From Saprospiraceae bacterium (GTDB taxonomy: Bacteria > Bacteroidota > Bacteroidia > Chitinophagales > Saprospiraceae), in contig WGBN01000127.1 of NCBI GenBank assembly GCA_015494245.1, forward strand, positions 1-18,833: a DNA stretch of 18,833 bases, read 5' to 3'. Positions 1 through 5,672 of the stretch are shown in pieces. Position 1 is the stretch's first letter, and every line of letters begins with the position of its first letter. The translations under genes were made by a program, and so were the position numbers. The notes under the pieces are model-generated. The model did no database searches. It saw nothing but the letters and a program-made list of their open reading frames with translations, and was not told where the DNA came from.

Positions 1-1
1 C

Positions 2-655
2 GGCATTTACTTTCGGGTACCCAATTCCAGAGGCGTGGTCTTCTACCTGAAGGGCAATTCCCGCAGCGTGAAGGGCTGGGGCAAGTTTGCCAAAGATTTT
101 GTCAGCAAGGGATATGACTTTTTTATGATTGACTACCGGGGCTTTGGCAAAAGCCGCGGCAAACGCACAGAGACGACCCTCTTCAGCGATGCCCAACTGG
201 TCTATAAGTGGCTGGCCGAGCGCTATGACGAAAAGGATATCGTACTCTATGGCCGCTCCCTCGGCAGCGGCATCGCCGCCCGCATAGCCTCCTGGAACAG
301 ACCCCGGATGCTAATCCTCGACTCTCCCTACTACAGCTTCTTATATAACATCCGTCGCTATGGCTTTTTTCTGCCCTTAAAGCTGCTGTTGCGCTATAAG
401 ATTCGCACGGACCAGTACATCAAATTGATCAAATTTCCCATTTTTATTTTACACGGAACCAAGGACAGGCTCATCCCCCACAAGCAAAGCGAGATGCTGC
501 TCAAAGTCAATCCCGAATGGACTTGCCTGATCTCCATCGAAGGTGCCGGCCACAACAACCTGCCCGATTTCGCAGCCTATCACGAGTGGCTGTACGACAT
601 TCTGAACAAAGAAGACCTCTTTTACCAACTCAGACTTGATTGCAAAGTTGCATAA
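2..655 (+). CDS. alpha/beta hydrolase, 5'-truncated by the window edge
   Basis: The reading frame is open from the first base of the window and ends at TAA 653-655, so the N-terminus lies outside; an in-frame GTG at 35 is probably internal. Counting from that GTG, the nucleophile motif GRSLG has Ser75, the acid is probably Asp144 in HGTKD, and the base is His173 in GAGHN. These three are in the order and spacing of a serine hydrolase triad. The stretch FFMIDYRGFGKSRG is the usual strand before the nucleophile elbow. The fold matches the FrsA/bem46-like group of alpha/beta hydrolases, which includes esterases and dipeptidyl-peptidase-like enzymes. No substrate can be inferred. No signal peptide can be judged because the start is missing. 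No hairpin terminator is visible directly after the stop; a repeat-rich intergenic region follows. Confidence 0.85.
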   Translation, partial: GIYFRVPNSRGVVFYLKGNSRSVKGWGKFAKDFVSKGYDFFMIDYRGFGKSRGKRTETTLFSDAQLVYKWLAERYDEKDIVLYGRSLGSGIAARIASWNRPRMLILDSPYYSFLYNIRRYGFFLPLKLLLRYKIRTDQYIKLIKFPIFILHGTKDRLIPHKQSEMLLKVNPEWTCLISIEGAGHNNLPDFAAYHEWLYDILNKEDLFYQLRLDCKVA

Positions 656-714
656 AATAAATCACACCATCTGACAATCCGGGCGTTTGTTAGATCTACA
701 AGATTGAGCTTGTC

Positions 715-837
715 AAAATCCGCAAAAATCCGCTGCATCCTCGAAAATCTTTCCGCATTCTATTAAGGTATTGCTGCTTGGCACCAATAGCCAATAGAAC
801 GCGGATGACGCGGATCGTGCGGGTTTCCGCGGGTTTT
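715..837. repeat. large imperfect inverted repeat built of degenerate CCGC/GCGG units
   Basis: The left arm (715-764) begins AAAATCCGC and ends CCGCATTCTATT. The right arm (793-837) begins AATAGAACGCGG and ends GCGGGTTTT. The reverse complement of the right arm aligns with the left arm along most of its length with a few small gaps, leaving a spacer of about 28 bp. The right arm is itself a degenerate 9-10 bp periodic repeat (ACGCGGATG, ACGCGGATC, GTGCGGGTTT). A 7-bp direct duplication, CCAATAG, sits at 784-790 and 791-797. No transposase or open reading frame accompanies it. It resembles a REP- or MITE-like non-coding repeat or a fossil of one. Confidence 0.6.
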
Positions 838-884
838 AGTTGGTTTACCTTGGCTACCCGGGTTCCGAAAAGAGGCAGGAGTAG

Positions 885-953
885 CCCCCTGAGCGAAGTC
901 GAAGGAGCCCCCTGAGCGAAGTCGAAGGAGTCCCCTGAGCGAAGTCGAAGGGC
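885..953. repeat. three tandem 23-bp repeats (CCCTGAGCGAAGTCGAAGG core)
   Basis: Copies lie at 885-907, 908-930 and 931-953, head to tail without spacers. The core CCCTGAGCGAAGTCGAAGG is the same in all three; copies 1 and 2 are identical over 23 bp and copy 3 differs at its two ends. In the other orientation the unit reads CTTCGACTTCGCTCAGGG. From general knowledge this word is a common dispersed intergenic repeat in many Bacteroidota genomes. It is too short and lacks spacers, so it is not a CRISPR array. Confidence 0.85.
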
Positions 954-977
954 GCCCCCTTTAGAGGCTGGGGGCGC
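952..977. other. GC-rich hairpin at the end of the repeat cluster
   Basis: GCGCCCCC (952-959) and GGGGGCGC (970-977) are perfect inverted copies around a 10-nt loop. There is no T-tract after either arm, so it is not an intrinsic terminator. It abuts the last 23-bp repeat and may be part of the same repeat element. Confidence 0.6.
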
Positions 978-1025
978 GGGCAGCCGGAAAAAAGCAAAGA
1001 CTTCCAAAGCAAAAAACGAAAAAAA

Positions 1026-1057
1026 TTTGCACAGAAAACAGAAAGTTTCTATCTTTG
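1026..1057 (+). promoter_or_regulatory. Bacteroidota-type promoter of the tRNA-Gln gene
   Basis: A -33-like TTTG (1026-1029) is followed after 20 bp by a -7 box TATCTTTG (1050-1057), matching the phylum consensus TTTG-N19-21-TAnnTTTG. The start of transcription would fall near 1063-1066, about 20 bp before the tRNA. A perfect 6-bp hairpin, GCATTC-TGA-GAATGC (1063-1077), would form in the tRNA precursor leader. Confidence 0.75.
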
Positions 1058-1086
1058 CACCCGCATTCTGAGAATGCAAGACGGAT

Positions 1087-1157
1087 AGACCCATGGTGTA
1101 ATGGTAGCACTCCGGATTTTGGTTCCGTCAGTCCAGGTTCGAGTCCTGGTGGGTCTA
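1087..1157 (+). tRNA. tRNA-Gln (anticodon UUG)
   Basis: A full cloverleaf can be drawn. The acceptor arm AGACCCA (1087-1093) pairs with TGGGTCT (1150-1156), with discriminator A1157. The D-arm is GTG-TAATGGTAG-CAC (1096-1110). The anticodon stem is 1112-1116 with 1124-1128, and the loop TTTTGGT (1117-1123) puts TTG at 1119-1121. The T-arm is CCAGG-TTCGAGT-CCTGG (1133-1149). The outermost anticodon-stem pair (1112/1128) is a C-U mismatch. The 3' CCA is not encoded (CAA follows), so it must be added by nucleotidyltransferase. A promoter and a terminator flank it, so it is a single-gene unit. Confidence 0.95.
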
Positions 1158-1160
1158 CAA

Positions 1161-1192
1161 AGCCGCTTCGGGCAACCGGAGCGGCTTTTTTT
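1161..1192 (+). terminator. intrinsic terminator of tRNA-Gln, GNRA-capped
   Basis: An 11-bp stem (1161-1171 with 1176-1186, one T-G pair) is capped by the tetraloop GCAA and followed by a run of seven T (1186-1192). It starts three bases after the tRNA 3' end. Confidence 0.9.
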
Positions 1193-1200
1193 ATTTTTCT

Positions 1201-1208
1201 TATCTTTG
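1201..1208 (+). promoter_or_regulatory. -7 box (TATCTTTG) probably serving the M4 protease gene
   Basis: TATCTTTG matches the Bacteroidota TAnnTTTG element and lies about 45 bp before the ATG at 1254. The -33 position falls in the tRNA terminator stem, and no TTTG is seen there. The promoter, if real, is therefore compact and leans on a weak upstream element. Confidence 0.5.
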
Positions 1209-1253
1209 GGGTGTTGTCGTTCAGTGTACATCTCTCACTAAACCCCAATTATC

Positions 1254-4200
1254 ATGCGTTTTTTTTATACTCTTTTCGTCCTGATCTTGTGGGCGGGCAG
1301 CACCATAGCCCAGAAGCCCCAAGCCCCTGCACAGATACAGCCTACGGGCTTTTCTCCTGAAGATTTTCATCCTGCCGTGGATTTGCGCCGTGCTACGCAA
1401 CCCCGTTTTACGGCTCCTCTGCCGGCTCAGACTTTACCGGCTTTGCAGCGCCCGGTTTCGACCGGCTACATGCAGGTTGTAGCTCGCGATGAGCGGGGTT
1501 TGCCGATTTTCGTCAAGGGGCAATTGCCGAAGGATGTGCGTCATGAGGAGCTTGAAGCACAGGCCTTGTATTTTCTTCAGATGAATGCCGGGCGTATGGG
1601 TGTTGCCAGCCCTGAGACGGAGTTCGTCCTTCAAAAGCGCAATACAGATGAGTTGGGGATGGAGCATTTGCGCTACAAGCAGTTTTACCAGGGCGTACCG
1701 GTTTACGCTTCCGAGCTCGTTTTGCATGCGCGCGAGGGCGAGGTTTTTGCCATGAACGGCCGCTATCTGCCTACGCCTTCCGGTCTGAATACGCAGCCGC
1801 AGTTCTCCCTCGAAAGCGCCCTTTCCCTGGCGAGACATGCCGTAGAAGCTTATACCGAATTTTCTCCTGCCAACCTGCCGGATTTCCTCCGCCAGGAAGA
1901 CGAAGCCGAGCTGGTGATCTTTGCTCCGCAAATTTATTTGCCGAAAGGCACGGGCTCCGCACAGGATGAGTCTGCTCCGCTGCTGTGCTGGAAAATTGAG
2001 CTTTCGCCAAATGCCCTCGAACGCTATGTGTTTTTTGTAGATGCACAGTCCGGCGCCTTAGTGCACAGCTATAAACGCTCCTGTTCGCTTTTGCCGAAAG
2101 GCATCGAAAAATCAGGCACAGAATACAAGCCCCTGAAACCTTCTGAAGCCTCCGCCTCCGCAGACTTCCTGCCCCCGGGTCCTGTAACCGCTACGGCCAC
2201 AGACTTGAAAGGCATCACCCGCACCCTGCACGTCTATGAACTCTCCGGCACTTATTACATGATAGACGCCTCGCGGGATATGTACAACGCCGCAGCTTCC
2301 AATCTGCCCGATGAACCCGCCGGTGTGATCTGGACTCTGAACGCACAAAACACCAATCCGCAAAACGGCAATTTTACTGTCTCACACGTAACGACGGGCA
2401 ACAACCAATGGAATAACCCGACTTCTGTATCTGCGCATTACAATGCGCAAACCGCCTTTGAGTATTACTTCAACAAGTTCAACAGAAACTCCATCAACGG
2501 CCAGGGGGGCAATGTCATTTCCCTCATCAACGTCAGTGAAACGGATGGCTCGGGCATGGACAATGCCTTTTGGAGTGGCACGGCCATGTTTTACGGCAAT
2601 GGCAATCAGGCTTTTACGGCGCCTCTGTGCAAGTCTCTCGATGTGGGCGGGCACGAGATGACGCACGGCGTTATTGGCAGCACGGCCAACTTGATTTACG
2701 AAGCCCAATCAGGCGCCTTGAACGAGAGCTTTGCCGACGTCTTTGGCGTGATGATAGACCCGACCAACTGGCTCCTCGGAGAAGACGTGGTGAATACGGC
2801 TTTTTTCCCCAGCGGCGCGCTGCGCGATATGTCAAATCCGCATAACGGCGGCAGCGGGCCGGGCGATCCGAGCTGGCAACCTGCACACATGAGCGAGTAC
2901 CAAAACCTGCCGGTGAATGCTCAAAACGACAATGGAGGTGTTCACCTTAACAGCGGTATCCCCAACAAGGCCTTTTACCTCTTTGCCACCTCCGTCGGCA
3001 ACAGCAAGGCCGAGCAGGTTTACTACCGGGCTTTGACGCAATACCTCACGGCTTCTTCTCAGTTTATAGATTGTCGTTTGGCTGTTATTCAGGCTGCGGA
3101 AGACTTGTACGGCGCGGGCTCTTCGGAAGCCACTGCGGCAGCATCGGCTTTTGACCAGGTGGGCATCACCGGCGGTGGCGGAGGCTCTTCCAGCCCGGGC
3201 GATTTGCAGACCAATCCGGGAGCTGATTATATCCTGCTCACGGATTTGAGCGATGTGGGTATCTATCTGTACGATGGGCAGAATTTCCCGCAATTGAGTA
3301 CAACTTCGATTTTGAGTCGCCCCAGCGTTACGGATGACGGCTCGGCCATCGTCTTCGTGGCCTCTGACCATACCCTCAGGGCCTTGATCTTAAACCAAAA
3401 TACAGGCCTCTACGAGGAGTACTACCTCGAGAACAACCCCCAAACCATTTGGAGGAACATTGCTGTCTCTAAAGACGGCTCCAAAATCGCAGCGCTGACA
3501 ACGGATTACGACAACAGCATTTTTGTGTACGACTACAATACCTCACAGGGCCAGACTTTTACGCTTTACACGCCTACCAGTGGCGGTACGATTACCTATG
3601 ACGTGCAGTATGCCGATGTGCTGGAGTGGGATTATTCGGGCGAGTACATCATGTACGATGCCTATAACATCCTCGCCGGTGGCATTGATTACTGGGACAT
3701 CAGCTTCATCAGGGTTTGGGATAAGAGCAGCAACAGCTTTGGCGACGGTTTTATCAACAAGCTCTTCAATGCCCTTCCCGAAAACAGCAGCGTGGGCAAT
3801 CCCGCTTTCTCGAAAAACAGCCCTTATATCATTTCCCTTGATTTCCTTGATCAGAGTTTTGGAACGGAGTACTATCTGCTCGGCGTCAACCTGGAGACGG
3901 GGGATGTGGGTGCGATTTTGCAAAACAACACCCTGGGCTATCCAAACTACAGCATAGACGATGGAGCGCTGATTTTTGACCGGTATGGCTCCGATTTGCA
4001 AATCAGCATCATTGATTTGAATGCCGATAAGATCACGGCTTCGGGTACTCCGCAGGATTTTGTGTATGGTGGGCATTGGGGAGTATGGTTTGGTACGGGC
4101 AGCCGTCCGCTCGTACATGTAAAAGAAGTGTCTCCTGCACGGGATGAGTTAGGGCTTTCGCCAAATCCGGCCCGGACGGAATTGCAGGTTTCCTGGCCCG

Positions 4201-4394
4201 CGCTGGAGCAACGGCAAGAGGTGGACTGCCTGCTTTACGACATGGCAGGCAAAGAGGTCTTGCACACCAGACTGACGCTGGGCGGAAGAGGAGAACCTGC
4301 TTTATTGAGCTTACCGCCATTGAGCAAAGGACAGTACGAGTTGCTGCTGAAGACGCCTGAGCGAACAGCCGGCGCGCATGTGCAAATCCAATAA
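1254..4394 (+). CDS. secreted M4 (thermolysin-like) metalloprotease with propeller-like region and T9SS sorting domain
   Basis: This 1046-residue protein starts with a signal peptide (about 1-19, cut near STIA|Q). FTP/PepSY-type propeptide sequence follows (about 70-275), as in thermolysin precursors. The catalytic domain runs to about residue 638. The zinc motif HEMTH (His467, Glu468, His471) and the third ligand Glu491 in NESFAD keep the thermolysin spacing of 20 residues, and His564 in GGVHLNSG fits the transition-state histidine. A glycine/serine linker (about 640-649) leads into some 300 residues rich in repeated beta-strand phrases such as DDGSAIVFVASD and KDGSKIAAL, typical of PD40/WD-like propellers. 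The last 80 residues (PNP at 970-972) match a T9SS type A sorting domain. The protein is therefore expected to be exported through the outer membrane and then anchored or released. The ATG is chosen because the signal peptide follows directly. The gene appears monocistronic, with its own terminator. Confidence 0.93.
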   Translation: MRFFYTLFVLILWAGSTIAQKPQAPAQIQPTGFSPEDFHPAVDLRRATQPRFTAPLPAQTLPALQRPVSTGYMQVVARDERGLPIFVKGQLPKDVRHEELEAQALYFLQMNAGRMGVASPETEFVLQKRNTDELGMEHLRYKQFYQGVPVYASELVLHAREGEVFAMNGRYLPTPSGLNTQPQFSLESALSLARHAVEAYTEFSPANLPDFLRQEDEAELVIFAPQIYLPKGTGSAQDESAPLLCWKIELSPNALERYVFFVDAQSGALVHSYKRSCSLLPKGIEKSGTEYKPLKPSEASASADFLPPGPVTATATDLKGITRTLHVYELSGTYYMIDASRDMYNAAASNLPDEPAGVIWTLNAQNTNPQNGNFTVSHVTTGNNQWNNPTSVSAHYNAQTAFEYYFNKFNRNSINGQGGNVISLINVSETDGSGMDNAFWSGTAMFYGNGNQAFTAPLCKSLDVGGHEMTHGVIGSTANLIYEAQSGALNESFADVFGVMIDPTNWLLGEDVVNTAFFPSGALRDMSNPHNGGSGPGDPSWQPAHMSEYQNLPVNAQNDNGGVHLNSGIPNKAFYLFATSVGNSKAEQVYYRALTQYLTASSQFIDCRLAVIQAAEDLYGAGSSEATAAASAFDQVGITGGGGGSSSPGDLQTNPGADYILLTDLSDVGIYLYDGQNFPQLSTTSILSRPSVTDDGSAIVFVASDHTLRALILNQNTGLYEEYYLENNPQTIWRNIAVSKDGSKIAALTTDYDNSIFVYDYNTSQGQTFTLYTPTSGGTITYDVQYADVLEWDYSGEYIMYDAYNILAGGIDYWDISFIRVWDKSSNSFGDGFINKLFNALPENSSVGNPAFSKNSPYIISLDFLDQSFGTEYYLLGVNLETGDVGAILQNNTLGYPNYSIDDGALIFDRYGSDLQISIIDLNADKITASGTPQDFVYGGHWGVWFGTGSRPLVHVKEVSPARDELGLSPNPARTELQVSWPALEQRQEVDCLLYDMAGKEVLHTRLTLGGRGEPALLSLPPLSKGQYELLLKTPERTAGAHVQIQ

Positions 4395-4426
4395 AAAAAA
4401 CGGGGGCATCGGCCCCCGTTTTTTTT
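4393..4426. terminator. strong bidirectional intrinsic terminator after the M4 protease gene
   Basis: A run of eight A (4393-4400) precedes the stem CGGGGGC-ATCG-GCCCCCG (4401-4418), which is followed by eight T (4419-4426). The A-tract lets the structure work in either direction. It overlaps the protease stop codon. Confidence 0.95.
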
Positions 4427-4445
4427 GCCTGTGGGCAAATGAAAA

Positions 4446-4517
4446 TCACTCTTCGGGCTGATAAAGGTCATTGTTGAGAACAATCGCTCCGGCCACTTTT
4501 AGGGTGCCAACGGGCAT
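4446..4517 (-). CDS. possible 23-residue micro-ORF (doubtful)
   Basis: On the minus strand an ATG at 4517 opens a frame that ends with TGA at 4446-4448. The peptide is hydrophobic in the middle (VAGAIVL) and acidic at the end (YQPEE). It has no recognisable ribosome site, overlaps the leader of the sulfur operon and could be a remnant of a gene's 3' end or chance. The bidirectional terminator at 4393-4426 lies just downstream, where a real gene's terminator would be. I do not recognise it. Confidence 0.15.
   Translation of the reverse strand: MPVGTLKVAGAIVLNNDLYQPEE
4470..4484. promoter_or_regulatory. short perfect palindrome, possible operator of the sulfur operon
   Basis: ATTGTT-GAG-AACAAT is a perfect 6-bp inverted repeat with a 3-bp centre, about 80 bp before the first gene of the operon. 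No regulator gene is adjacent and no TAnnTTTG box was found in 4427-4565, so an operator role is only a possibility. Confidence 0.3.
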
Positions 4518-4537
4518 GGTGCCGTGTCGGCATTTTT
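4505..4537 (+). terminator. terminator-like hairpin in the leader of the sulfur operon (candidate attenuator)
   Basis: An imperfect stem pairs TGCC (4505-4508) with GGCA (4529-4532), then AC with GT, and GGCA (4513-4516) with TGCC (4520-4523). It includes one mismatch, one G-T pair and one bulged G, and the loop is TGG. Five T follow (4533-4537). It lies 28 bp before the ATG at 4566, downstream of the strong terminator of the previous gene, so it is not needed to end that transcript. Confidence 0.4.
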
Positions 4538-4565
4538 CTGAATCGGACCACAAAATCGTAGAGAT

Positions 4566-5162
4566 ATGTTAAACTTCCTGCTGCAAGTGAAAGACTTCAT
4601 CAGCCAGCCCTGGCCGTGGTGGCTTGCGGGCTTCATGATTGCATTTATCATGTTTTCGCTGATGTTTTTTGGCAAAGAGCTGGGTATTTCTGCCAATTTG
4701 CGCACCATGTGCGCGGCAGAAGGTGCCGGCAAGTTTGCCGATTTTTTCGATTACGACTGGACGCGCGACGGCTGGAACCTCATGGTCGTTCTCGGTGCGA
4801 TGTTTGGGGGTTACATGACCTCCCAATACTTTGCCGGAGCAGAGGGCAACATCGCCCACGTATCGGCAGCTACCGTGGATAGCCTGCGCGCTTTGGGAAT
4901 GAACTACGAAGTGGGAAAGGTGCCATTGGTGCCGGAGTTCTACACCTGGGAGTCGCTCTTTACCCTTAAGGGCTTCATCATCATTGTGGGCGGCGGCTTT
5001 TTGATTGGTTTTGGCGCTCGCTATGCGGGCGGATGTACTTCCGGCCACGCCATCAGCGGCCTTGCCAGTTTGCAACTGCCGTCTTTGATCGCAGTCATAG
5101 GCTTCTTTACGGGAGGGCTTATTATGACCTACCTGATTTTCCCTTATCTGTTTAGCCTGTAG
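4566..5162 (+). CDS. YeeE/YedE-family membrane protein (putative thiosulfate/sulfur-compound transporter, first half)
   Basis: This 198-residue integral membrane protein has hydrophobic segments at about 16-36, 70-90, 135-155 and 168-195. The C-terminal signature ARYAGGCTSGHAISGLA (Cys157) is the hallmark of the YeeE/YedE (sulf_transp) family, and a second cysteine lies at Cys49 in RTMCAAEGAG. In the characterised YeeE thiosulfate importer, conserved cysteines in the membrane pore relay the sulfur compound. The present protein is about half that length, and the next gene supplies a second cysteine-bearing half, as in PmpA/PmpB-type pairs. It is the first gene of a same-strand cluster with a second YeeE-like gene (51 bp later) and a sulfide:quinone oxidoreductase. 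The substrate (thiosulfate, persulfide, sulfide-derived sulfur) cannot be decided from sequence. Confidence 0.9.
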   Translation: MLNFLLQVKDFISQPWPWWLAGFMIAFIMFSLMFFGKELGISANLRTMCAAEGAGKFADFFDYDWTRDGWNLMVVLGAMFGGYMTSQYFAGAEGNIAHVSAATVDSLRALGMNYEVGKVPLVPEFYTWESLFTLKGFIIIVGGGFLIGFGARYAGGCTSGHAISGLASLQLPSLIAVIGFFTGGLIMTYLIFPYLFSL

Positions 5163-5213
5163 AGCGTCAGAGACTCTGGGTAAACCACTTTTCTAACATA
5201 GAAACGCGCAATC

Positions 5214-5627
5214 ATGAGATTCTTCAAATATATCGTTATCGGCTTCCTTTTTGGGATGACTTTGTACAAGTCTGAGGCCGTTTCCTGGTTTCGCATCTTT
5301 GAGATGTTCCACTTTCAGTCTTTTCACATGTACGGCATTATTTTTTCTGCCGTGGCCTTTGGCATTGTGGGCGAACAGCTGATCAAGCGCCTGCACTTGC
5401 ACAACATTAAAGGTCAGGAACTGGAGGTGCCTCCCAAGGCGCCTCAATACAAGCGTTATATTTTTGGCGGCATCATCTTCGGCCTGGGATGGGCTATGGC
5501 CGGTGTGTGCCCGGGGCCGATGTTCATTCTCCTCGGTGCGGGATATACGGTCTTGGTCGTTTTTCTGGCCAGCGCCATGCTGGGCACCTTTGTGTATGGC
5601 CTGCTGAGAAATAAATTGCCACATTAA
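5214..5627 (+). CDS. DUF6691/YeeE-like membrane protein, partner of the upstream gene
   Basis: The 137-residue protein has four hydrophobic segments (about 5-20, 40-55, 80-100 and 103-130). The conserved motif GLGWAMAGVCPGP contains Cys99, the counterpart of the cysteine signature in the second half of full-length YeeE proteins. Such short proteins are routinely encoded directly after a YeeE gene, and the two probably form one transporter in the inner membrane. The start is ATG 5214, preceded by an A-rich leader with no Shine-Dalgarno match. The gap to the next gene is 45 bp, so the three genes are likely co-transcribed. Confidence 0.88.
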   Translation: MRFFKYIVIGFLFGMTLYKSEAVSWFRIFEMFHFQSFHMYGIIFSAVAFGIVGEQLIKRLHLHNIKGQELEVPPKAPQYKRYIFGGIIFGLGWAMAGVCPGPMFILLGAGYTVLVVFLASAMLGTFVYGLLRNKLPH

Positions 5628-5672
5628 GCCTGTGGTAAGAACCCTTTTTTGAAAACAAAAAACAAAACCATC

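Noticed and set aside
885..953. Possible CRISPR array
   Set aside because: The three 23-bp units are directly contiguous with no variable spacers and no cas genes are present.
696..1360. Short open frames over the repeat cluster and the tRNA
   Set aside because: They run through tandem repeats, a tRNA gene and its terminator, so they cannot be credible coding regions.
4235..4732. Minus-strand frames of 77-82 codons around the terminator at 4393-4426
   Set aside because: They overlap the ends of two strongly supported plus-strand genes or read through the terminator, and show no motif.
5649..5672. TTG start extending the sulfide:quinone oxidoreductase
   Set aside because: The extra residues are encoded by the A-rich leader typical of an untranslated region, and ATG 5673 places the first beta strand at the usual position.
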